Below, piece by piece: positions 17,071-25,292 of a DNA stretch of 64,000 nt (positions are counted from its first letter, which is position 1; every line of letters starts with the position of its first letter). Location: positions 1-64,000 of the forward strand of contig NZ_JBHSFP010000021.1 of the NCBI RefSeq assembly GCF_042654065.1. Direction: 5' to 3'. A program made the position numbers and the translations under genes. The notes under the pieces are model-generated. The model did no database searches and had not been told where the DNA came from. It saw nothing but the letters and a program-made list of their open reading frames with translations. Origin of the DNA: Sphaerisporangium dianthi. GTDB taxonomy: Bacteria; Actinomycetota; Actinomycetes; Streptosporangiales; Streptosporangiaceae.

Positions 17071-17130
17071 CGATGACCCGAGCCTTGATGACCCGAGCGC
17101 TGACAACCCGAGCCCCGATACCCGGCCCTT
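17071..17130 (+). repeat. 15-bp tandem repeat, 4 copies, after ispE
   Basis: Units 17071-17085, 17086-17100, 17101-17115 and 17116-17130 follow a consensus of YGATGACCCGAGCCC with few changes. The array fills the ispE to ABC-F gap and starts about 20 nt after the ispE stop. Confidence 0.75.
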
Positions 17131-17231
17131 ATGTCCGAGCTCTGATGACCCTGAGGTCTGTGGGGCCGATGGGGGGCGGGGCGAGTTGGGGCGGTGCGTT
17201 GGGGGGTGGGCGCAGATAGGCTTTGGGGGCG

Positions 17232-19055
17232 ATGAATCTGGTTAACCTCGAATCGGTCTCCCATGCCTACGGTCCCAAGCCGCTGCTCGGCGAGGTGTCG
17301 CTCGGCATCGAGGCGGGCGACCGCGTCGGTGTCGTGGGGCGCAACGGCGACGGCAAGACCACGCTGATCTCCGTGATCGCCGGCACGCTCAAGCCCCATG
17401 CCGGCCGGGTCACCCACACCCGCGGGCTGCGCATCGGCTTCCTCTCCCAGCGGGACGACCTCGACCCCGCGATCACCGTGCGTCAGGTGGTGCTGGGCGA
17501 GCGCGCCGAGCACGAATGGGCCGGCGACCAGGCGGTCAGAGAGATCCTCGCCAACCTCATCGGCGACATCGAGCTGTCGGCGCGGGCCGGTGAGCTGTCC
17601 GGCGGCGAGCGGCGGCGCACCGCGCTCGCGCGCCTGCTCATCGAGGAGCACGACCTGGTCATCCTCGACGAGCCCACCAACCATCTCGACATCGAGGCCA
17701 TCGCCTGGCTGGCCGGCCACCTGTCGCAGCGCCGTTCGGCCCTGCTCGTCGTGACGCACGACCGGTGGTTCCTGGACGCGGTGTCCACGCGCACGTGGGA
17801 GGTCGTGGACGGCACGGTCCAGCGGTACGAGGGCGGGTACGCCGCCTACGTCCTGGCCAAGGCCGAACGGGCGCGCATCGCGCAGGCGGCCGAAGAACGC
17901 CGGCAGAACCTCATGCGCAAAGAGATCGCCTGGCTGCGCCGGGGTCCGCCCGCGCGCACGTCCAAGCCCAAGTTCCGCATCGACGCGGCGCAGGCGCTCA
18001 TCGCGAACGAGCCGCCGGCCCGTGACACCGTGGAGCTCGTGAAGTTCGCCTCCGCGCGGCTCGGCAAGACGGTCTACGACCTCGACCAGGTCACGCTGCA
18101 CGCCGGCGGCCCAGGGGAGGGCCCGCTGGTGCTCGACAGGTGCACCTGGCAGTTCGGCCCCGGCGACCGCGTCGGGCTGATAGGCGTGAACGGCTCGGGC
18201 AAGTCGTCGGTGCTGCGGTTGCTGGCCGACGGCGTCGAGCCCGACTCCGGCACGGTCGTCCGCGGCAAGACGGTGCGGCTCGCGCACCTGTCGCAGGAAC
18301 TGGCCGAGCTCGACCCTGGCCGGCGTGTCCTCGAGACTGTCGAAGAGATCCGCAAGTTCATCCAGGTCGGCAAGCGCGAGTGGACCGCCTCGCAGCTGCT
18401 GGAGCGCCTGGGCTTCCGGGGCGAGGCCCAGTGGAAGGTGGTCGGCGACCTTTCCGGCGGCGAGCGGCGGCGGCTGCAGCTGCTGCGGCTGCTCATGGAC
18501 GACCCCAACGTGCTGCTGCTGGACGAGCCGACCAACGACCTCGACATCGAGACGCTGAACGAGCTGGAGGACCTCCTCGACGCCTGGCCGGGCACGTTGG
18601 TGCTGGTCAGCCACGACCGCTACTTCCTCGAGCGGGTGACCGACCGCTGCGTCGCCCTGCTGGGCGACGGCCGGCTGTCGCTGCTGCCCGGAGGCGTCGA
18701 CGAATATCTGCAACGACGTTCGTCCGGCACGGCCCTGACCGCCCGGGCGGGCTCGGCCCCGACCGGCGCGGGCACGTCCGCCGCCGGTGAGGCGGCCGGC
18801 GCGCAGGCGGACGGCGCGGCCGCCCCGGGCCTGTCGGCCAAGGAGCTCCGCGAGCTGCAGAAAGAGCTGTCCCGGCTGGAACGCCAGCTCGACAAGATCG
18901 GCGGGCGCGAGACGGCGCTGCACGCCGCCATGGCGGACGCCGCCTCCGACTACGGCAAGCTGGCCTCTCTGGACGCCGAGCTGAAGGAGCTGGCGGCGCA
19001 GAAGGAGACCGTCGAGCTCGAGTGGATGGAGCTGGCCGAGAAGCTGGGTGAATGA
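17232..19055 (+). CDS. ABC-F family ATPase (Uup-like)
   Basis: 607 residues with two fused ABC cassettes and no membrane segments. Walker A motifs are GRNGDGKTT (about 35-43) and GVNGSGKSS (about 320). Signatures LSGGERRR occur in both halves, with Walker B ILDEPTNHLD and LLDEPTNDLD. A charged inter-domain linker and a C-terminal coiled coil (about 535-605) resemble Uup. ABC-F proteins act on the ribosome, easing stalled translation or protecting against antibiotics; this one is the conserved neighbour of ispE. The ATG at 17232 was chosen over a TTG three codons upstream. A TAGGCT box ends 9 nt before it, so the leader is very short. Confidence 0.9.
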   Translation: MNLVNLESVSHAYGPKPLLGEVSLGIEAGDRVGVVGRNGDGKTTLISVIAGTLKPHAGRVTHTRGLRIGFLSQRDDLDPAITVRQVVLGERAEHEWAGDQAVREILANLIGDIELSARAGELSGGERRRTALARLLIEEHDLVILDEPTNHLDIEAIAWLAGHLSQRRSALLVVTHDRWFLDAVSTRTWEVVDGTVQRYEGGYAAYVLAKAERARIAQAAEERRQNLMRKEIAWLRRGPPARTSKPKFRIDAAQALIANEPPARDTVELVKFASARLGKTVYDLDQVTLHAGGPGEGPLVLDRCTWQFGPGDRVGLIGVNGSGKSSVLRLLADGVEPDSGTVVRGKTVRLAHLSQELAELDPGRRVLETVEEIRKFIQVGKREWTASQLLERLGFRGEAQWKVVGDLSGGERRRLQLLRLLMDDPNVLLLDEPTNDLDIETLNELEDLLDAWPGTLVLVSHDRYFLERVTDRCVALLGDGRLSLLPGGVDEYLQRRSSGTALTARAGSAPTGAGTSAAGEAAGAQADGAAAPGLSAKELRELQKELSRLERQLDKIGGRETALHAAMADAASDYGKLASLDAELKELAAQKETVELEWMELAEKLGE

Positions 19056-19077
19056 CCCGTCCGCGTCTTCGCGGGGC

Positions 19078-19192
19078 GGGTCACGCCGGGTCGGCCGGGC
19101 GGGTCACGCCGGGGTGGCCGAGCATGTCATGCCGGCTTGGCCGAGCAGGTCACGCCGGGGTGGCCGACCGGGTCATGCCGGCTTGGCCGAGC
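19078..19192 (+). repeat. 23-bp tandem repeat, exactly 5 copies
   Basis: Five units of 23 bp (starts 19078, 19101, 19124, 19147, 19170) with consensus GGGTCACGCCGGGGTGGCCG plus AGC, alternating two sequence variants. It begins 22 nt after the ABC-F stop and lies between two convergent genes. There are no spacers, so it is not CRISPR. Confidence 0.9.
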
Positions 19193-19244
19193 GGGTCGGC
19201 CCCGGGGGCCGCGTTCTGGGCGATCAGCTACCCGGCGGCACCCG

Positions 19245-19787
19245 TCAGGCGCCGTTCTGGGCAGAGTCGAACGGGACGAGAATCGTGCGGAGCAGCGCGG
19301 CCAGGGTGTCGCGGTCGGCGTGGTCGAGCCCGGCGAGCAGCTCTCGCTCGCGTCTGAGCAGGTCGGCGAACGCCTCGTCGACGCGGACCCGTCCTTGCTC
19401 GGTGAGCGAGACCAGCACGCCGCGCCGGTCCTCGGGGTCGGGCCGCCGGCGCACCAGGCGGGCGGCGGCCAGCCGGTCGATGCGGTTGGTCATCGTGCCC
19501 GAGGTGACCAGGGTGGCGCGCAGCAGGGCCCCGGGGCTCAGCTCGTAAGAGGGGCCCGAGCGGCGCAGGGTGGTGAGGACGTCGAACTCCCACGGTTCGA
19601 GGCCGTGCTCGACGAACGACGCCCGGCGGGCGCGGTCGAGGTGGCGGGCCAGCCGGGACACCCGGCTCAGCACCTCCAGCGGCGAGACGTCGAGGTCGGG
19701 ACGTTCCTGGCGCCAGGACATGACGAGCTGATCCACCTCGTCCCGCGCGGACTCTTCGGCGGTCCCGTCGCTGCGGCGCGTCGTCAT
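19245..19787 (-). CDS. MarR family transcriptional regulator
   Basis: 180 residues with a winged helix-turn-helix: the recognition region is about residues 80-115 (LVTSGTMTNRIDRL, then wing RRPDPEDRRGVLVSLT), flanked by dimerisation helices. It is divergent from the methyltransferase gene at 19855, with two operator-like palindromes between them, so it very probably represses itself and that neighbour. The ligand is not evident. The N-terminal 35 residues are longer than in minimal MarR proteins. Confidence 0.9.
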   Translation of the reverse strand: MTTRRSDGTAEESARDEVDQLVMSWRQERPDLDVSPLEVLSRVSRLARHLDRARRASFVEHGLEPWEFDVLTTLRRSGPSYELSPGALLRATLVTSGTMTNRIDRLAAARLVRRRPDPEDRRGVLVSLTEQGRVRVDEAFADLLRRERELLAGLDHADRDTLAALLRTILVPFDSAQNGA

Positions 19788-19801
19788 GCGCAGAGTCTAT
19801 C

Positions 19802-19851
19802 TCTCTTGACATCGAGAGATCTCGCCGAGTATGAATATCTTGATGTCAAGA
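19802..19851. promoter_or_regulatory. Divergent promoter with two MarR operators
   Basis: Two palindromes share the core TCTTGA-NN-TCAAGA. Site 1 (19802-19819) is TCTCTTGA-CA-TCGAGAGA; site 2 (19838-19851) is TCTTGA-TG-TCAAGA. A plus-strand promoter fits between them: TTGACA (19806-19811), 18 bp, TATGAA (19830-19835). Site 1 covers the -35 box. Site 2 covers the start point and ends 3 nt before the methyltransferase ATG. Confidence 0.75.
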
Positions 19852-19854
19852 GAT

Positions 19855-20634
19855 ATGTGGGATCCCACCGTTTACGGCCGGTACGCCGACGAGCGCGCCC
19901 GGCCCTTCTACGAACTGATCTCCCGCGTCCGCGCCGAGAGCCCAGGCTACGTGGTCGACCTCGGATGCGGCACCGGTGAGCTGACCGCCGCGCTCGGCGA
20001 GCGCTGGCCGGGCGCCACGGTCCACGGGGTCGACTCCTCGCCCGCGATGATCGCCAAGGCCCCCGAGGGGCCCACGTTCAGCGTGGGCGACGTCCGCTCC
20101 TGGCGCCCGGAGCGCCCGGTCGACGTGATCGTCTCCAACGCGCTGCTGCAGTGGGTGCCCGAGCACCGCGAGCTGCTGCCCCGCCTGGTGGAGGCTCTGA
20201 GCCCGGGGGGCTGGCTGGCCTTCCAGGTGCCCGGCAACTTCGACGCCCCGAGTCACGCCCTGGTCAGGCGGCTGTGCGGCGGCGCGGCCTGGCGCGACCA
20301 GCTCGGCGACCTGGTGCGGTACACGCCGGTCGGCGACCCTGAGGAGTACGTGGCGCTGCTCGCCGCGCTGGGGTGCGAGGTCGACGCCTGGGAGACGACC
20401 TACATCCACCTGCTGCAGGGGGAGAACGCCGTGCTCAACTGGATCATGGGTACGGCCCTGCGCCCGATGCTCGACCGCATCGGCCCTGACCAGCGCAGGC
20501 GCGAGGCGTTCCTCGCCGACTGCGCGAGCCTGCTCGCGGAGGCCTACCCGCGCGCGCCGTACGGCACGGCCTTCCCGTTCCGCCGCGTCTTCGTGGTCGC
20601 CAGAACGGCGCAACCCGCCGTTAAGGTGAGATAG
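19855..20634 (+). CDS. tam: Trans-aconitate 2-methyltransferase-like SAM methyltransferase
   Basis: 259 residues. The family methylates trans-aconitate, removing a spontaneous inhibitor of aconitase. The N-terminus MWDPTVYGRY, SAM motif I VDLGCGTGELT, HGVDSS, VSNALLQWVPEH and the C-terminal FPFRRVFVVA match Tam proteins. ATG 19855 gives the usual family start; the ATG at 19831 lies within the promoter. A MarR operator abuts the start codon and there is no Shine-Dalgarno, suggesting a very short or absent leader. Substrate specificity is inferred from family resemblance only. Confidence 0.8.
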   Translation: MWDPTVYGRYADERARPFYELISRVRAESPGYVVDLGCGTGELTAALGERWPGATVHGVDSSPAMIAKAPEGPTFSVGDVRSWRPERPVDVIVSNALLQWVPEHRELLPRLVEALSPGGWLAFQVPGNFDAPSHALVRRLCGGAAWRDQLGDLVRYTPVGDPEEYVALLAALGCEVDAWETTYIHLLQGENAVLNWIMGTALRPMLDRIGPDQRRREAFLADCASLLAEAYPRAPYGTAFPFRRVFVVARTAQPAVKVR

Positions 20635-20671
20635 GGGATGATGGCCACATCTGGCTGACTGCGAGGTGAGC

Positions 20672-22180
20672 ATGGCGCTCGAAATCGAGGACAAGTTCGA
20701 TGTGCCGCGAGACTTCGCGACGCCCGGCTTCGACGGTGTGCGCGGCTGCGCCGAGGCCGTCGACCAGGTGCCCGAGAAGCTGGTCGCGGTGTACTTCGAC
20801 ACCGCCGATCTCCGGCTGGCCGCGCGGGGCATCACGCTGCGACGGCGGCGGGGCGGCCACGACGCCGGGTGGCACCTCAAACTGCCCAAGGCCAAAGGCG
20901 TGCGCAACGAGGTCACCCACCCGCTGACGCGCAGTGCGAAGATCGTGCCGCGCCGGCTGTCCGATCTCGTCCTGGCGCTGACCCGGGGCGAGCCGCTCAT
21001 CCCGGTCGCCGAGCTGGAGACGGTGCGCAAGGTCATCAGCCTCCGGGACGCCGACGGGCGCCGGCTGCTCGAGGTCGCCGACGACAACGTCAAGGGGACG
21101 GTGCTCGCGACGGCGTTCGGCGAGGACAAGCACGTCGAGCGCTGGCGCGAGATCGAGGCCGAGCTGACCGGCGGCGACGAGGCGCTGCTCAAGCGGGTGG
21201 GCAAGGCGTTGCGCAAGGCAGGGGCGACCACGGCCGGCACGCAGAGCAAGCTGGCGCGCCTGCTGGGCGACCGCGTCCCCGTTCCCGTCCTCAGCGAGCC
21301 GCAGGAGGGGACGGCGGGCGCCGTCGTGGTGGACTACCTGAGGTCACAGCTCACCGCGCTGCTCGCCCAGGACCCCCGGGTGCGCCAGGTGGAGGAGGAC
21401 GCCGTCCACCAGATGCGGGTGGCCTGCCGCCGCCTGCGCAGCGCGCTCCAGTCCTTCTCCGACGTGATCAGCGAGACCACGGGCATCCAGGAGGAGCTGC
21501 GGTGGATCGCGGGCGTGCTCGGCGAGGCCCGCGACCTGGAGGTCATCCGCGACCGGTTCGCCCGGACGCTGGAGGAGCTGGACGCCGATCTCGTGGCCGG
21601 GCCGATCCGCGCCCGCCTCGGCGAGGACCTCGAACGCCGCGAGGGCGAGGCGCTCGCGCGGGCCACCGAGGCGATGAAGGGCGAGCGCTACTTCGCCCTG
21701 CTGGACCGGCTGGACACGATGGTCGCCAAGCCGCCGCTCACCCCGCTCGCCGCCAAGAAGGCGGAGACGACGCTCGCCAAGGTGGCCGACAAGTCCTGGC
21801 GCCGCGTGGTGAAGAAGTACGACTTGGCCCAGGCCATCGAGGACGCCGCCCAGCGCGAGACGGCCATGCACGACGTCCGCAAGGCCGCCAAGCGGGCCAG
21901 GTACACCGCCGAGTCGCTCAAGCCGCTGCTCGGAGACCAGGCGTCCTGCCTCGCCAAGCGGGCCAAACTCGTCCAGGAGACGCTCGGGCTCTATCTCGAC
22001 GGCGTCGTGGCCCAGGGCATCCTGCTGGAGGAGACCGGACGGGCTCGCGAGGCGGGGGAGGACACCTTCACCTACGGCCTGCTTCTCGGCCTCGAGCGCA
22101 CCGCCGCCGAGCGGTCCCGCGAGGCCTTCCCCGAGGTCTGGGACGAGATCGTGGGCAAGGTCGTCCCGGCCGCGCGCTGA
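20672..22180 (+). CDS. CYTH and CHAD domain protein
   Basis: 502 residues. The N-terminal CYTH domain (about 1-200) begins LEIEDKFDV, the family EXEXK-type signature, with further Arg/Lys pairs (LRRRRGG, WHLKLPK) lining the triphosphate tunnel. The C-terminal CHAD domain (about 215-500) has helices with conserved histidine and basic residues (VHQMRVACRRLRSAL, MHDVRKAAKRARY). Such fusions act as triphosphatases or bind polyphosphate, and the ppk gene lies close downstream on the other strand, which fits polyphosphate metabolism. ATG 20672 has GAGG five nt upstream. Confidence 0.88.
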   Translation: MALEIEDKFDVPRDFATPGFDGVRGCAEAVDQVPEKLVAVYFDTADLRLAARGITLRRRRGGHDAGWHLKLPKAKGVRNEVTHPLTRSAKIVPRRLSDLVLALTRGEPLIPVAELETVRKVISLRDADGRRLLEVADDNVKGTVLATAFGEDKHVERWREIEAELTGGDEALLKRVGKALRKAGATTAGTQSKLARLLGDRVPVPVLSEPQEGTAGAVVVDYLRSQLTALLAQDPRVRQVEEDAVHQMRVACRRLRSALQSFSDVISETTGIQEELRWIAGVLGEARDLEVIRDRFARTLEELDADLVAGPIRARLGEDLERREGEALARATEAMKGERYFALLDRLDTMVAKPPLTPLAAKKAETTLAKVADKSWRRVVKKYDLAQAIEDAAQRETAMHDVRKAAKRARYTAESLKPLLGDQASCLAKRAKLVQETLGLYLDGVVAQGILLEETGRAREAGEDTFTYGLLLGLERTAAERSREAFPEVWDEIVGKVVPAAR

Positions 22181-22258
22181 CGTCCGCGCCGGGCGGCGGG
22201 TGAGGCGCCCGGGACCGGCGCGAAGCGTGGGGCTGTGGGGGCCTGTGGAGGGTGGAGC

Positions 22259-23149
22259 TCAGGTGAGGTAGCGGTCGATGGCGGTGATGCGCCCGCGGGA
22301 GTGATGCAGCACCGCGACCGCGCCCTTGCGCAGGTGGAAGTCCTCAGGCCGCCCGTCGAACCGGCGCTCGCACAGCGCGGTGATCAGCTCGGGCAGCACC
22401 TTGCCGTGGCTGCACACCGCCGTGGAGGCGCCCTCGTCCACCAGCGACAGGGTCGCCTTCAGCGACAGCGACCGGTCGAACCGGCTCTCGCTCAGCACGG
22501 CCTCGGCGTGGATCGGCAGCGCCTGCCGGGCGGCGTACGGCAGCAGGGTCTGCACGCACCGCCTGCTCGGCGAGCTGATCAGCGACGCAGGGCGGTAGCC
22601 GTACAGGATGTCGCGGACGGTGATGGCCTGCGCCAGGCCCTCCCGGTCGAGCGGCCGCAGGTCGTCGTCGCCGTCCCACGCCTGCCGGGAGCCCGCGTAG
22701 GCGTGCCTGACCATCACCAGCGGCGTGGTGTCCAGCGGCGCCGAGGTCAGGGCCCTGAGGAGCCCGGCGTCCCAGTCGTAGCTGAGCAGCCCGCGCGCCT
22801 GCCGTACGGGAAGCCATTCGAGCCGGTCCACCTCGTCGGTGGGGTCGTGCGTCACTTCCGCGACGACCTGGGCCGTCCAGTAGTCGACGCGCTTGAGCCG
22901 TCCGCCCTTCATGTAGTGGACGGGGGGAAGGCGCCGGCCGAGCACGGCGCTCACCCCGGTCTCCTCGGCGATCTCTCGCAGCGTGCCGGTGACGACGTGC
23001 TCGCCGGGCTTCAGCTTGCCCTTGGGGAAGGACCAGTCGTCGTACTTGGGCCGGTGCACCAGGGCCACCTCGGGGTCGCCGGGGTCGCCCCGCCAGACGA
23101 CGGCGCCGCCGGCCCTGATCATGCCGCCGTGCGGCTGGCCCTCAGTCAT
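22259..23149 (-). CDS. mutT1: MutT1-type Nudix hydrolase with histidine phosphatase domain
   Basis: 296 residues. The N-terminal Nudix domain carries the full box (GKLKPGEHVVTGTLREIAEE plus TGV). The C-terminal phosphoglycerate-mutase-like domain has MVRHAYAG, the RHG motif with alanine replacing glycine. This architecture is that of mycobacterial MutT1, which hydrolyses 8-oxo-dGTP and diadenosine polyphosphates. The start overlaps the end of ppk by 8 bp, so it is coupled to polyphosphate kinase, as in mycobacteria. Confidence 0.9.
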   Translation of the reverse strand: MTEGQPHGGMIRAGGAVVWRGDPGDPEVALVHRPKYDDWSFPKGKLKPGEHVVTGTLREIAEETGVSAVLGRRLPPVHYMKGGRLKRVDYWTAQVVAEVTHDPTDEVDRLEWLPVRQARGLLSYDWDAGLLRALTSAPLDTTPLVMVRHAYAGSRQAWDGDDDLRPLDREGLAQAITVRDILYGYRPASLISSPSRRCVQTLLPYAARQALPIHAEAVLSESRFDRSLSLKATLSLVDEGASTAVCSHGKVLPELITALCERRFDGRPEDFHLRKGAVAVLHHSRGRITAIDRYLT

Positions 23150-25235
23150 CGATGGTCCTCCACCGCCGGGTGCCGACCAGGTGCGACTGCAGATCGAGCA
23201 GCGGTTCGCCGTTCTCCCCGAGGTGGTGTCGCACCCAGGCGCCGTCGCCGTTGAGCCACCAGCTGCTGGTGGCGTCGGCCATGGACAGGTCGAGCAGCTC
23301 GGAAAGGTAGGCCCGGTGCTGGGCGCTGTTGACCTTCACCAGTGTCTCCACGCGGCGCTCGATGTTGCGGCGCATCATGTCGGCGCTGCCGATCCAGATC
23401 TCCGGCCGCCGCCCGGCGCCGAACTCGTAGATCCGCGAGTGCTCAAGGAAGCGTCCCAGGATGCTCCTGACCCGAATGTTCTCCGACAAACCGGGGATGC
23501 CGGGCCGCAGCGTGCAGACGCCGCGCACCACCAGGTCGACCGGCACGCCGGCCGTGGACGCCGCGTACAGCGCGTCGATCACCGGCTCGTCCACCAGCGA
23601 GTTGGTCTTGATCCGGATGCGCGCCGGCCGGCCGGCGGCGTGGTGGGCGATCTCGCGCTCGACGCGGGCCAGCAGGCCCGAGCGCAACGAGTGCGGGGCC
23701 ACGAGCAGCCGCCGGTACGCCGAGTGGTAGGAGTAGCCGGTCAGGTGGATGAACAGGTCGGTGAGGTCCTCGCCGACCATCGGGTCCGCCGTGAGCAGGC
23801 CGAAGTCCTCGTACTGCCGGGCGGTCTTGGGGTTGTAGTTGCCGGTCCCGATGTGGCAGTACTGGCGCAACTCGCCCGACGACTCCTGCCGGACGACCAG
23901 GGCGAGCTTGGCGTGGGTCTTCAGGCCGAGCACGCCGTAGACGACGTGACAGCCGGCCTTCTCCAGTTTGCGCGCCCAGCTGATGTTGGCGTGCTCGTCG
24001 AACCTGGCCTTGATCTCGACCACGACGACGACCTGCTTGCCGGCCTCGGCGGCGTCGATCAGCGCGTCGACGATGGGGGAGTCGCCGCTCGTGCGGTAGA
24101 GCGTCTGCTTGATGGCCAGCACGTTCGGGTCGGCCGCCGCCTGCTCGATGAACCGCTGCACGCTGGTGGAGAACGAGTCGTAGGGGTGATGCACGAGGAT
24201 GTCGCGCTCGCGCAGCACCGAGAAGATGTCGTCCTCGGCGTGGACCGCCTCGGCGGGGACGAACGGCGGGAAGCCGAGCTCGCCGCGGTCGAGGTCGGCG
24301 ATCTTGTGCAGTCCGGTGAGGTCGAGCGGGCCGGGCAGCCGGTAGATCTCGTGGTCGGCCACGTCCAGCTCGTCGACCAGCAGGTCCAGCACGGCGGGGG
24401 TGATGGTGTCCTCCACCTCCAGCCGCACGGGCGGCCCGAAGCGCCTCATCAGCAGCTCCTTCTCGAGGGCCTGCATGAGGTTCTCGGTGACGTCCTCGTC
24501 GACGTCGAGGTCCTCGTTGCGGGTCACCCGGAAGACGTGGTGCTCCAGGATCTCCATGCCCTTGAAGAGCTGCCCGAGGTGGGCGGCGATGACGTCTTCG
24601 AGCGGGACGAAGCGGTTCGGCGAGGCGGCGACGAAGCGCGGGAGCTGGGAGGGGACCTTCACCCGGGCGAACACCGTCTGCCCGTTGCCCGGGTTGCGCA
24701 CGGTGACGGCGAGGTTGAGCGAGAGGCCGGAGATGTAGGGGAACGGGTGCGCGGGGTCCACGGCGAGCGGGGTCAGCACCGGGCGGACCCGCTCGCGGAA
24801 CAGCTTGCGCATCGCCGTGCGCTCGTCCCGGTCGAGGTCGTCCCAGCGGACCACGTCGATGCCCACCTCGGCGAGCTGGGGGCAGACCTGCTTGTGGTAC
24901 GCGGCGGCGTGCCGCTGGGCGAGATCGTCGGCGATCGCGGCGATGCGGGCCAGTTCCTCGCGAGGCTTGAGCCCGCTCTTGGTGCGCAGCAGCAGGCCGG
25001 TCGCCATCCGCCGTTTCAGGCCGGCGACGCGTACGCGGAAGAACTCGTCCAGATTGCTGGCGAAGATGGCGAGGAAGCGCACCCGTTCGAGCAGGGGCAC
25101 CGAGGGGTCCTCGGCCAGCTCCAGCACGCGTTGGTTGAAGTGGAGCCAGCTCTCCTCACGGTTGAGGAAGCGTTCCTGGACAGGAAGCGGCTCGTCGTGT
25201 CCTTCAGGGGTCGGCTGCACGATCTCGGCGGACAT
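23142..25235 (-). CDS. ppk1: Polyphosphate kinase 1
   Basis: 697 residues. It reversibly makes polyphosphate from ATP. The N-terminal domain starts RFLNREESWLHFNQRVLE, and the catalytic domains include the histidine motif CHIGTGNYN and YEDFGLLT with basic ATP-binding residues. Length is normal. ATG 25235 (MSAEIVQ) is preferred over GTG 25268 because an 11-bp direct-repeat PHO-box-like element ends 17 nt upstream and would overlap the longer coding region. mutT1 follows with an overlap. Confidence 0.95.
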   Translation of the reverse strand: MSAEIVQPTPEGHDEPLPVQERFLNREESWLHFNQRVLELAEDPSVPLLERVRFLAIFASNLDEFFRVRVAGLKRRMATGLLLRTKSGLKPREELARIAAIADDLAQRHAAAYHKQVCPQLAEVGIDVVRWDDLDRDERTAMRKLFRERVRPVLTPLAVDPAHPFPYISGLSLNLAVTVRNPGNGQTVFARVKVPSQLPRFVAASPNRFVPLEDVIAAHLGQLFKGMEILEHHVFRVTRNEDLDVDEDVTENLMQALEKELLMRRFGPPVRLEVEDTITPAVLDLLVDELDVADHEIYRLPGPLDLTGLHKIADLDRGELGFPPFVPAEAVHAEDDIFSVLRERDILVHHPYDSFSTSVQRFIEQAAADPNVLAIKQTLYRTSGDSPIVDALIDAAEAGKQVVVVVEIKARFDEHANISWARKLEKAGCHVVYGVLGLKTHAKLALVVRQESSGELRQYCHIGTGNYNPKTARQYEDFGLLTADPMVGEDLTDLFIHLTGYSYHSAYRRLLVAPHSLRSGLLARVEREIAHHAAGRPARIRIKTNSLVDEPVIDALYAASTAGVPVDLVVRGVCTLRPGIPGLSENIRVRSILGRFLEHSRIYEFGAGRRPEIWIGSADMMRRNIERRVETLVKVNSAQHRAYLSELLDLSMADATSSWWLNGDGAWVRHHLGENGEPLLDLQSHLVGTRRWRTIDD

Positions 25236-25252
25236 ATGTCCAAAATGCCCTA

Positions 25253-25285
25253 CTCGATTGAACGCCACGTTAACTTTTCAGCAAC
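25253..25285 (-). promoter_or_regulatory. PHO-box-like direct repeats upstream of ppk1
   Basis: On the minus strand three consecutive 11-nt units each begin with GTT: GTTGCTGAAAA, GTTAACGTGGC and GTTCAATCGAG. This is the 11-bp direct-repeat spacing of actinomycete PhoP boxes (consensus like GTTCACCC at each unit start), although conservation beyond GTT is modest. PhoP control of ppk is known in Streptomyces. Confidence 0.5.
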
Positions 25286-25292
25286 GAGGGTT

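Noticed and set aside
19078..19192. CRISPR array
   Set aside because: Units are contiguous 23-mers without spacers and no cas genes are present.
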